Made by a program: the position numbers and the translations under genes
In this document: piece by piece, positions 1 through 9,877 of the stretch
Numbering within the stretch: the first letter of the stretch is position 1
How the letters are laid out: every line of letters starts with the position of its first letter
Assembly: GCF_009905375.1 (NCBI RefSeq)
Contig: NC_133657.1
Location: 4,544,239 to 4,608,238 of the forward strand
DNA length: 64,000 nucleotides
Direction of reading: 5' to 3'
DNA from: Apium graveolens
Taxonomy: Eukaryota > Streptophyta > Magnoliopsida > Apiales > Apiaceae
Notes under the pieces: model-generated
Seen by the model: the letters and a program-made list of their open reading frames with translations, nothing else
Database searches by the model: none
What the model was told of the DNA's origin: nothing

Positions 1-1435
1 CTGATATTGATTTGAAGTACCCTTGTTCTTGATAATTTGTTATTGATAAGCTTATTGATTCCACCCTTTGATAATCTGTCCTTCCTGTTCAAATTATGTA
101 TTGAGCCACGAAATATATTGAACCCACTTATTATCCTTGTTAACCCTGTCTAATGATACCCTGTTCTTCCTGATCACCCTATTGATCCCTAAACAAATGT
201 TGATCCTTCTAACTTAAGTGCTTTGTTATCCCTGATACAGAATTCTTATGAATTGTTCCTTGCGTATCTTTGAATCACTCCCTGAACTTCGTTTCCTTAA
301 AATCTGAATTAAGAATGAGTTTCGACTTGAAAGAGTCCGAATGATTTCAAATGCTTGGTAATGATACAATGAATTTTAGAAAACCTATTTGTTTTTCCAA
401 CTCAAGGTTTTCCAAATGAATTCCTGATGGACTGGATTGGGACGTAAGAGGCTAGTAGAACTAGTCCAGTCATGGTAAGAGGCTAGTGGGGCTAGTCCAA
501 CTTAAGGCTTAAATTATGCTGATTGGTACCTTAAAGACCGGAATGGAGGTCGATACGGGCTGATCACCCGTATATAATGAAATGGAAAGATAAAGTGATC
601 CAATCAAGGGTTCTAAATGATTATTTAAAAAAGGAACTGAAACTTTCTGTTCAGTAAATTGATTCTTGAAAATGGAAATGGTTTATATTGCTTTGAAAAA
701 GAGTTGATTATGTTATTGTGAAGCTTAAAGCTCGAGAACCCTGATACTTGAATTTGTTGATCATATGATTGATTCCATATATTGAAATATTGAAATATTG
801 TTGCTTTCCTCTTTTGAAAGATCTATTCTAATCCTTTAATGATTTGTGATGAATGTCGGCTTTCGTCCTGCTTTTAGCCTTGTTCCTTGAAAGCACCACA
901 TTATCCTTCAAAACCTTTCCTTAACCCAAAAGATGGAAATCTGCCACCTAGATCAAATAAAGTAGAATGCCCTGAGTTTGGTAAAGCATATTGTGATTTG
1001 ATATTATAGAACTGCTACATAGTTACTTGCTGAGTTTTATACTCATTTGTTTTGTTTAATCTAACCCTGGCAGTTAAGCAAGAAGATGGTCAGGCTTAGG
1101 CGCACTGCTCATAAGAGCGTACCTGGTGGTCCCTACCGTGTTGAGGGCTTCCGGTTGCCAGAGCAGGTAGTGGTAATTATGAGTGAGCTCGCGCCTAGAA
1201 AGAAGCGTTTAAAGATATAATGGGTTATCTGTCGGTTCCCAGCCAGAATCGATATTGTTTATTTAATAATATTTTGGGTTTGTAAGTTATATTTTGTGAT
1301 TGGTAGTTGTAATCTTGTCTCAAACTTTATCATGTTGATCCTGTTAGTAGTTTAATCGGGGTTTATGCATGTTTAATTATTAGATTAGAGGTGTGTGAGT
1401 CCTCATTTCCTAACCCCGAGATTGAGGGCGTCACA
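1..1435 (+). repeat. 5' LTR of the chromovirus (3' part only)
   Basis: Only the last 1435 bases of an LTR of about 4.1 kb are inside the window. It ends in GGGCGTCACA, three bases before the primer-binding site. It contains two near copies of a motif around GTAAGAGGCTAGT (about 446-500), also present in the 3' LTR, and a short ORF near its end. Divergence from the 3' LTR copy is about 2.2 percent by manual count. Confidence 0.9.
1086..1220 (+). CDS. Short LTR-encoded ORF with histone H3-tail-like N-terminus
   Basis: An ATG-started ORF of 44 codons lying wholly in the end of the 5' LTR. It begins MVRLRRTAHKSVPGG and ends in the basic stretch PRKKRLKI. Set against the start of histone H3 (MARTKQTARKSTGG), M, R, T, A, K, S and G line up without gaps. 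The 3' LTR copy at 23883 reads ARLRRTARKS, with an intact TARKS, but has ATT where this copy has ATG, and CAA where this copy stops. A good splice donor (CAG|GTAGTG) falls exactly after codon 27. Spliced to the acceptor at 1680, the frame would continue into the acidic leader ORF. Function is unknown. Translation and splicing are inference, and the resemblance could be chance in so short a peptide. Confidence 0.45.
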   Translation: MVRLRRTAHKSVPGGPYRVEGFRLPEQVVVIMSELAPRKKRLKI

Positions 1436-1680
1436 AGTTGGTATCAGAGCTACAGGATCTAGTCCCTGAGACAAGTTAGGATTTTTAAAAAGGGGTATTT
1501 TGGGAATATATCTATATCGCGAGAGAGTTCGACTCATATAAAGTTGAGTTAGACTATTAGGTATAGTCTAAGGAAAGTGTTTATTGGTGAAGTGGAAACT
1601 AAAGTTAGGGTGTGAGTTAGCTGGAAGCTTTATTTAACCCTAACATTGTTTCTTGGTTGTTGTTTTGTGTTTTCTCTCAG
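1167..1680 (+). other. Candidate intron spanning LTR end and primer-binding site
   Basis: The donor context is GAGCAG|GTAGTG and the acceptor is a pyrimidine-rich tract ending TTTCTCTCAG|GATCC. Both flanking reading frames are phase 0, so removal joins the LTR ORF in frame to the acidic leader ORF. The removed segment contains the primer-binding site, so a spliced RNA could not prime reverse transcription and would serve only as mRNA. No transcript evidence is available here. Confidence 0.4.
1439..1450 (+). other. Primer-binding site, initiator tRNA-Met
   Basis: TGGTATCAGAGC, three bases after the LTR end. This is the usual plant retrotransposon primer site, complementary to the 3' end of initiator tRNA-Met. 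Confidence 0.92.
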
Positions 1681-2156
1681 GATCCTAGTAGTGGTAGTGA
1701 CTCAGACTCAGAGATTAGTTTGTCTGGTACCCCTGTGGACCCCGTTCCACCCTCTCCAGAGGAGCCTGTGTATGTTAGTTCAGACCCAGAGGAGGACCCT
1801 TCTGAGAGTAGTGAGATCCCTATGCAGATTCAGAGACCCCTGCCCCTGAGCCAGAGTCTGAGATGCCTAAGACTGTTCCTGTCAGTGTTGGTGGCAAGTT
1901 AGCCCAGGATCGAGATTTTGTGTACTCCCGCATTCCTAAGTTGGGAGCTTTGGTGGATAGGTTGATTCGAGATTCTAGGCAGAGGACTTCAGTAGTGATG
2001 GAGGATTGGAGAGCTAGGATTCAGTTGGTGGAGCAGGTTGTCTGGAGGAGATTGGATGAGGGACCATCCACTAGTGATGCTGATGCTCATGCCCGGAGGC
2101 TGCATAAGATCATTCGTTGGATGTTGGTTGTGTTGAAAGAGATTTTAGATGATTAG
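1681..2156 (+). pseudogene. Broken chromovirus leader ORF: acidic region plus basic helical region
   Basis: An open frame from the acceptor-like site at 1680 encodes a Ser/Asp/Glu/Pro-rich segment (GSDSDSEISLSG, then VSSDPEEDPSESSE). The acidic, proline-rich character continues after about 1815-1832 in a different frame (ETPAPEPESE). That second frame runs on to a TAG at 2154 through a segment rich in Arg, Trp, Val and Leu (for example RLIRDSRQRTSVVMEDWRAR) that looks helical. I read this as one gene with a one-base indel. I recognise no domain. Extra ORFs upstream of gag are known in other gypsy lineages such as Ogre, but I do not know one for this lineage. There is no ATG at the 5' end of the frame, so it probably depends on splicing from the LTR ORF or is no longer expressed. 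Confidence 0.45.
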
Positions 2157-2696
2157 ACGGGACTGTTGGTTGAGCCTGTAGATTGTTATTTTTCAGCGCC
2201 GGTAGGCTTTGAGATACTTGGTCAGATGCCGGGATCCCTTTTTCATTTATTTCGTTGTATTTCAGATCAGTGTTGTAGTAGTAGTTGTTGGAAGTTAGGG
2301 GTAGATAGGGGATATTTTCCAGTTTTTCTTCTGTTTAACCCTGCTATTTATTGTACTTTATTTCAGAACCTGTGATATCCAGAACTATCTTTATGTACCC
2401 TTGTTTAAATAAATCCATTGTCTTGTTTTCCATTGTGCACCCTAATTATCTCATAAACTGTTCTCAATACCATGTTTTAATACAACCATGTTTTCGTATA
2501 ACCATGTTTAAAGATCATAAAACCCTGTTCTGTGCCATGATAAAACAACACTGATATGAGAATTATGTAGTAATAGGATTGCATGTGCAAATTGGGTAAA
2601 ACTTAAAACCCACAAAAGAGATTTTATAGAAACTGTTATTATATATATGTCATGCCATCGTATTGCTAAATAATTGCTCAATCAGGTTTGTAAGAA
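2157..2696 (+). other. Chromovirus leader, noncoding
   Basis: Untranslated leader between the leader ORF and gag. It is T-rich, with several short pyrimidine tracts and no persuasive ORF. The gag ATG at 2697 sits in AAGAAATGG, a favourable plant start context. Confidence 0.6.
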
Positions 2697-5600
2697 ATGG
2701 CCAACTCACCAGATCACCAAGAAGAAGAAATTCCCACCCAAGATCCAGAAATAAACCCAGAAACCACCATGATGGGCAGACTTGCTCAGCTTTTGCAACA
2801 ACCTGTGGCCCCTAAAGTTGGAAACTTTAAGCACTTTCAATCTGTTCATCCCCCAGAGTTCTTAGGTTTGCCAGACCCGATTAAAGCTAGGTCATGGTTG
2901 AGAGAAATGGAAAAAGCTTTTGAGTTAGCAGAAGTTAAGGATGACAAGAAAGCTTAGTATGCAAGTTATTACCTGAAAGATGAAGCAAGTTTCTGGTGGG
3001 AATCTTCAAAGGCGTTGTTGGAAGGCAAAGACTTATCTTGGGAGAAGTTCACCGAGATGTTTCTGGAGAAGTATTTGCCAAGCTATATGCAAGATCAGTT
3101 GGAGATGAAATTTCTGGATCTTAGACATGAAGAAATGTCAGTAGCGGAATATGAAGTGAAGTTTTCGGAATTGTCTAGATTCGTACCTGAGTACGTGAAT
3201 ACAGAGGCGAGGAAGGCTAAGAGGTTCCAGCAGGGACTTAAGCCGTGGATTAGGAGTCAAATAGCAATGTTGGAGATCAAGAATTATGCTGCTTTGGTTC
3301 AAAAAGCAATGATAGTGGAAGGTGAGCGGGAAGCTGCCAGAAGAAAAAACGAAGGAAGAAAGAGGAAGTTTGAAAGCTCTGAGCAAGAGCAAGGAAGCTC
3401 AAAGTTCAGAGGGAAGTTTGGAAAGAATGGTGGAGGTCAAAACCAAAAGTTCCAGAAGTTTAGACCCGGTAATGGAGCTCAGAAGAACCGTTTCCAGAAG
3501 GCTGGACAACCGGGGAAGGATAGCAGACCCCAGATTCAAGAATGCAGGAATTGTAGAAAGAGACACCTGAGGAGGTGTAATAAGCTGGATATAACGTGTT
3601 TTAAGTGCAACCAGAAGGGGCATTACTCTTCAGAATGCCCAAGTGGAGGAAGGAAGCCTGATTCGGCATGTTTCAAGTGTGGCAAAGTGGGCCATATGGC
3701 CAGGTATTGCAAGGAGCCTGTTCAAAAGGCTAATGTTCTCAGAATTGCTGGACCGCCGTCTCTACCAGCACCATCAGCTCAACCCGGAGCTAGAACCTTT
3801 AACATGACGATGAAAGATGCGGTGCAAGATGTGGACGTGGTAGCAGGTATGCTTGTTATAAACTCAGTAGAAGTAAAAGTTTTGATGGATTCTGGAGCAA
3901 CTAGATCTTTTATCTCTGAAAGTATTCATGATAAGTTAAATTGTGTTGCGTACCCTCTAGAGCCTAATTTGATTATAGAGGAAGCAAATCAAGAGAAAGT
4001 TATTGTTAGTAAGATTTGTCCTGATTGTGATATGACTATAGAAGGTCGACACTTTTCTGCTGACTTAATTCCTTTTAAGTTAGGAGAATTTGAGGTCATA
4101 CTAGGAATGGATTGGTTGTCAAACCATGAAGCGCAAATAGAATGTAAAAGTAAAAAGGTGAAGTTAAGAACCAAGGATGGTGAAGAAGTGATATTTAAAG
4201 GAAAGAGGCAAGAGAAGAAATTTCTAACGCCTATTGAGGCAAAAAGATTAATACGTGAAGGATGCGAAGTTTATTTGGCTCATGTCGTGGACGTGGAGAA
4301 CGAATCTGTGAAGATCGAGGATATTCCGGTAGTAAGAGATTTTCCGGATGTGTTTCCTGATGAATTGCCTGGACTACCTCCAGACAGAGAAATCGAGTTT
4401 ACGATTGATTTGGCTCCTGGAATGGAACCAGTGTCAAAAGCTCCCTATCGCATGGCGCCGATCGAGATGAAGGAATTGGCAGCTCAGTTGCAAGAATTGT
4501 TGGACAAAGGAGTGATCCGACCGAGTGTATCCCCGTGGGGCGCACCGGTGTTATTTGTAAAGAAAAATGATGGAAGTATGAGGTTGTGCATTGATTACCA
4601 CGAACCAAATAAGTTGACGATCAAGAATAAGTACCCTCTACCGCGGATCGATGACTTGTTTGACCAGTTAAAAGGAGCTTCGTGTTTCTCAAAGATTGAT
4701 TTAAGATCTGGGTATCATCAGTTAAAGATCAAAGCGAAAGATATACCCAAGACAGCGTTCCGAACGAGGTACAGACACTATGAGTTTTTGGTAATGGCAT
4801 TTGGCTTGACGAATGCGCCAGCCGCATTTATGGATCTTATGAACAGAGTATTCAAGCAGTATTTGGATAAGTTCGTTATTGTGTTTATCGACGATATACT
4901 GATTTACTCCAAGACTGAAGAAGATCATAAGGAGCATTTGAGGATTTCCTTGGAAATTCTGCGAAAAGAGAAACTGTATGCTAAGTTTTCAAAGTGCGAA
5001 TTCTGGCTAAAGGAAGTGCAATTTCTTGGTCATGTAGTTAATAAAGAAGTAATTAAAGTGGACCCAGCCAAGATAGAAGTTGTAATGAATTGGGAAAGAC
5101 CCAAGACTCCTACGGAAGTCAGAAGTTTTCTGGGATTAGCCGGATATTACAGGAGATTTATGCAAGATTTTTCTAAGATTGTCGTTCCGTTGACAAAGTT
5201 GACGAGAAAGAAAGAGAAGTTTGTTTGGACAGAAAGGTGTGAGGATAGTTTTCAAGAGTTAAAGAAGAGACTGGTAACCGCCCCAATATTGGTACTACCA
5301 GATGATAAAGGAGAATTTGTGATATTCAGTGATGCTTCATATAAAGGACTTGAATGCGTGTTAATGCAACACGGGAAGGTAATAGCATACGCGTCAAGGA
5401 AATTCAAGCCGCATGAGCATAAGTATCCAACGCATGATCTGGAATTGGCAGCAATTGTGTTTGCCCTTAAGATTTGGAGGCATTATTTATACGGGGAAAA
5501 GTGCGAGATTTACACGGATTATAAAAGTTTAAAGTATATCTTTACTCAGAAAGAATTGAATATGCGACAAAGAAGGTGGTTGGAATTGATCAGAGATTAT

Positions 5601-6284
5601 GATTGTGCGATAAACTATCATCCTGGAAAGGCAAATATGGTAGCTGATGCTTTAAGTCAAAAAGAAAGGTTGAATATGTTAACGTCATCAGAAGGATTGA
5701 TCAAGGACTTTGAAAAGATGGAAATAGAGGTGCAGACTCCAGAATATGGAAGTGAAGCTATATATGCAATGTTGTTTCAACCCGAGATTCTAGAAAATAT
5801 TCGATGCTGTCAAGAGCAAGTGATGAATTGTGAAAAGGATAAGTTGACGGGAGAAGAAATTAAAGCTCAAAAGGATGGAAAAAGGATATACCGTGTTAAC
5901 TCACGTATTTGGATACCTGATGTTGTGGAACTAAAGCACGAGATTTTGCAAGAAGCGCATAACTCGAGATTTTGGCAACAATTCCATGAACATTTTGGAA
6001 CTAAATTGAAAATGAGTACGGCATATCATCCGCAGACAGACAGACAAAGTGAAAGGATGATTCAGAAAATTGAAGATATGTTGCGAACCTGTGCAATAGA
6101 TTTCAAAGGAAATTGGGACGATCATTTGCCCTTAATTGAGTTTTCCTATAACAACAGTTATCACGCGAGTATTGGCATGCCGCCTTATGTAGCGTTGTAT
6201 GGAAGAAAGTGTAGATCCCCTACTTATTGGGATGAAGTTGGTGAGCGCAAGTTAATTGGCCCAGAGCTAGTTCAGCAAACGTAG
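2697..6284 (+). pseudogene. Chromovirus gag-pol polyprotein, interrupted
   Basis: Gag starts at ATG 2697 (MANSPDHQEEEIP). An in-frame TAG at 2955-2957 breaks it, after which the same frame stays open to 6284. Two CCHC knuckles are visible at 3596-3711 ([28 protein letters not shown]). The retropepsin motif MDSGATRSF is near 3883. RT spans about 4430-5060, with catalytic FIDD at about 4883-4895. RNase H spans about 5325-5660 ([16 protein letters not shown]). Integrase is badly cut. Text passes directly from the zinc-binding start (EAHNSRF, about 5970) to the end of the core (WQQFHEH, then [12 protein letters not shown]), so most of the HHCC region and two of the three catalytic acidic residues are gone while the frame is kept. 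The family normally has roughly 130 more residues there. The protein cannot catalyse integration. Confidence 0.88.
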
Positions 6285-6793
6285 GAAAAGGTTGAAACGA
6301 TTCGAAAGAGATTAATTGCAGCTCAAGATCGCCAAGCAAAGTACGCAAATCAAGAACGGAAAGATGTGTAATTCGAATCTGGAGACAAATTCTTGTTAAA
6401 GATATCTTCTTGGAAAGGTTTAACCCGATTCGGAAAGAAAGGGAAGCTGAATCCTAGGTATATTGGACCATTTGAAGTATTGCGATGAGTTGGGAAAGTG
6501 GCGTATGAATTGGCGCTACCTCCGCAAATGCAACATCTGCATAATGTATTTCATGTCTCTCTTCTAAAGAAGTATAATGCTGATGCGAGCCATATGATCG
6601 AGTTGGAACCAGTGAAAATCCAACCAGATTTGTCCTATGTGGAACAGCCAGTGCGAATTTTGGATCGAAAAGAAAGGACGCTTAGAAATAAAGTTGTACC
6701 TCTAGTTATGGAGAAATCCATTAGTCGAAGAATCGATTTGGGAATTAGAAAGCGAAATGAAAGAAAAGTATCCCCATCTTTTTGCTTAGATTA
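6285..6793 (+). pseudogene. Integrase C-terminus and chromodomain remnant
   Basis: The polyprotein frame continues past the TAG at 6282-6284 but meets further stops near 6369 and 6486. From about 6498 it reads the familiar end of the integrase (LPPQMQHLHNVFHVSLLKKY) and then the start of a chromodomain (YVEQPVRILDRKERTLRNK). A frameshift near 6705-6712 moves the rest of the chromodomain into the next frame, which ends at a TAG near 6784. Chromodomains of chromoviruses guide integration to marked chromatin. This one is broken and lies in an inactive gene. Confidence 0.8.
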
Positions 6794-6816
6794 GATTCTG
6801 GGGACAGAATCCTTTT

Positions 6817-6829
6817 AAGGAGGGTAGAT
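6817..6829 (+). other. Polypurine tract of the chromovirus
   Basis: AAGGAGGGTAGA immediately precedes the TGTGACG start of the 3' LTR. Plus-strand DNA synthesis would be primed here. Confidence 0.85.
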
Positions 6830-7754
6830 TGTGACGACTGAGAATTTTGCGACGTAATTAAGTCAATAAAGTATGTGTTATGTGATTATAATTATGTGAC
6901 TAAGTGATGATTAATTGTCTTTTCTGTATATTAGAGTATAGCAGCGTGGATAAAAAAATGTTCCAATTTAAAGAGTCAGCTTAGAAGTTAAGCTGTGGTG
7001 TCGGGCCGTCAGGTAGAACGGAACCCGTCCTAATAGGGAATTAAAGAATATAAAATGTAAATTATCTGTGATTGAAGGAACTGAATGTTTAAATAAAGTA
7101 TTTCGTCCTAAGTGACGTGTCAATTGATAATGATAATGAGAAGCGTAATCGAAACGCTGAGCGTCGGGCCGTCAGGCTGAACGTGACCCGATATGCGTAA
7201 AAGAGGATAAAGATTAAAGAAGGATAAATTCTATGATTAGACCTGAGTCGTTACGTGATTATATATGTGAGATTGTTGTATGTGTGCATGACTATGTGTT
7301 CTGTGACAATTTTATGAATTTTAAAGGGATTATGTGACTTAAATAAATGTTTAATTAACCTTCGCGCATTTTTATAAAATCATTCGAGTAAGATAAAAAC
7401 ATGGGATTTGTTCTATTATCTTCATAGTGGTCCTATAGACTTTTTAAAAAATGATGAGTGAATTTATTTGATGGTCTTTGCATTTTTAAATTGATTTTAT
7501 GTGGAAATGTAATTATTAAAGCAAGCTTGCGAAATTCATATAAAATCAACCGTTTGCTCAAAAATCTATTATGAGTAATGGTTAAAAAGCTAATTTCGAG
7601 GCCTACGTATTAAAATTGTCATTTTCAATAATTCTCGACTTCCTGAGAGAGATATATTTTATATTTAAATTTTATTGCATTTGAGTAAAAAGAAAAGGGA
7701 CAATGAGCATAAAATAGAATTAGTAAATTACAAGTTTGCCTTTGTTTTTAGTGG

Positions 7755-7762
7755 TATATAAA
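7755..7762 (+). promoter_or_regulatory. TATA box of the chromovirus LTR
   Basis: TATATAAA, about 925 bases into the LTR, followed by a long CT-rich tract (7765-7880) typical of plant transcribed leaders. This marks the U3/R boundary at about 7785-7795 and implies R plus U5 of about 3.1 kb. Confidence 0.7.
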
Positions 7763-8965
7763 CCCACTTCCCTTTCCCCTTTTCTTTCTTTTCCTCCCGT
7801 GCACTCACTTCCCCTTCTCTTTTCTTTCTCTCTCGAACATTCTCACTCTCTCTCTCGGCTCTCTCCATCTCTCATCTCCTTCACTTGCATGCAACCCTCA
7901 AATCTCATCCAAACTCAAAGATATTGCTACCTTTAGACTTTATTTTCGGTATACTCTTCGATTCATATTTACACGTAAGTGTTTATAGAAGTTTTGTTGG
8001 TTAATCACTATGGTGGTGTTCAAAGAAAACGATTTCTTGATGCAAAACCATGAGAGTGAATTCAAGCACTTTTGGGGTCATAAACTCGAGAGGAGACCCG
8101 TTATGGGCTCTCTCAAGTTCGACCACCACCGGCCATGATCCAAAGGAGAGCCGGTGGAGTTTCTATGATATGATAATTTGATTTTAGCTTTGCATGTTAT
8201 GGTTTCTTGAAAGCTTGAAGAAGGGTTTTGTTTTTGTGTTGAAACTCGAATATGTGATTGATAAAATGATTCCATTGATTGTTTTAGAAAGTAAATAAAT
8301 GGATGTGTGTAAATGATTGTTGCTTAGAAAATCAAAAATTAAGGTTTGCATGTGAGTTTTTAATTCGGCTATATGTTAATTAAAAGAGGAATTTAATTTT
8401 TGTAAGTTGATCTTGGTGAACACTAAGCTTATATAGCCTAAAGAGTGATTGCATGTTAGTTTTAAAGAAGATCAAGTGGTGCATGTCAATGTTTAGTCCT
8501 TGAGTTGTAAATCATGTTCTTGTCGAATGGAAAATAAACTTAAAAGGGGATAATTTGGTGATTAAGTGGATGCTTGTTGATTGAATGAATTGATTAGAGC
8601 TAAAGTCACTAGGAAATGCTTGGTTTGGGTGTTTAAGTGAATGGAATGATCTAGTTAAGGACTAAAACAAGTGGCAAATGTGATATATAACCTTGCATGT
8701 CAAAATCCATTCTTGCATGTTTGATTTATGGAAAACCCGAATGGGTTCTAAGGAATAAAAGAGGAATTAAGTTGGTTTTTTTGTCAATTATATTAACGGC
8801 TAGTGAGAACTTGATTGCATGATAAAGATGGGGTAGTGTTTATGTTCGAATTTTGATTATTAAAAGAAGTTATTGATTTTGACTCTTAATGTGTTTGTGA
8901 TTCGGATTTTTGATTAAAAAGGATGAGGTTAATTGAGTAAATGACTCTTGTGATTTGCATTAATT

Positions 8966-8970
8966 GTGCA
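8966..8970. other. Target-site duplication, left copy
   Basis: GTGCA before the copia LTR, matched by GTGCA at 22261-22265 after the other LTR. Five bases is the expected duplication for copia integration. Confidence 0.9.
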
Positions 8971-9589
8971 TGTTAGGTCACACACACACACACTGTAGAG
9001 GGGGTGAATACAGTGTATAATACAATCAAATCGAACTTTAATATATTAAGTAACAGAAAACAAACTTTATTGAAACAATAAACTCTGTTACAGTATGGAA
9101 CTGTTATCTCTCAGTGATGAACAAATATCACGAGAGCTGCTAGGGTTACAATGAATAATCTTCTCGAATATATGATAACACTTATAGTGTAAACCCTATG
9201 TCTGTGTTTATATACTACACAGTTACAAGATAATCGCTAATTGATATGGAATATAATTCTGCTTCCTAAAATATATCAATCAGATATCTTTTCTTCTAAG
9301 TATTCCATTCTTCACGGAATTCCTTCTTCATGCATATCTCTTCTTATGTTTATCTTGATCTTCTTTCCTTTAATCAGCTACTGTCCTTATCTGATCGTCC
9401 TTCAGCACTTAAGTTCTGATATCTAACTTCTGATGATTATCTCCTGATAATATAAGTACTGATATCCTTAAGTCCTGACTTCCAGTATAAGTACTGATCA
9501 ACAGTTAAGTACTGATTTATCCTGTTAAGTAAGATCTGAAATCTAAACATAGATTATATTAGCCATGACATTATCAAATATATCTAACA
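8971..9589 (-). repeat. 3' LTR of nested copia element
   Basis: 619 bp and nearly identical to the 5' LTR. The length difference lies mainly in a CA microsatellite (8979-8992), which is longer here. Confidence 0.92.
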
Positions 9590-9602
9590 ATATCCCCCAA
9601 CT
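9590..9602 (-). other. Polypurine tract of nested copia element
   Basis: Reads AGTTGGGGGATAT on the - strand directly before the 3' LTR. The second Sirevirus-like element has the close form AGTTGGGGGAGAT at the same place. Confidence 0.85.
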
Positions 9603-9877
9603 TGTAAATTAGCATAATATACAAGTTTAATAGATATTTGATGATGTCAAAAACATTAAGTACAAATGCATGAGAATTAGACTAGATAACTACTACTTAC
9701 AGTCCTTAAAGCTTTACCAATATTTAACTTCTGATAACAACTTCAGTCTGTACAAATATCAGAATTTAAGCAGTTGTAGATCTTTGACTTGGCTTCATAA
9801 TCTGATCTCTCTGATGTCAGGAGTTGTTCTGAGATAGTTCTTTAACAAACATTTCTCAGCATATCTGAGTTCATCAA
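9603..9877 (-). other. 3' untranslated stretch before the polypurine tract
   Basis: Short noncoding segment between the env-like ORF stop and the polypurine tract. It contains copies of the CTGATA/AGTACT motif family. Confidence 0.5.

Larger units (their letters stand above)
6830..8970 (+). repeat. 3' LTR of the chromovirus, first part
   Basis: Starts TGTGACGACTG after the polypurine tract and is interrupted at 8970 by the nested copia element. It contains U3, a TATA box and a CT-rich start of the transcribed region. Two copies of GTCGGGCCGTCAGG lie near 7001 and 7165. The sequence resumes at 22266. Confidence 0.88.

Noticed and set aside
7736..7936. Ser/Pro/Leu-rich open frame in the chromovirus LTR
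   Set aside because: It is the CT-rich transcribed leader right after the TATA box; there is no ATG at the start and no domain.
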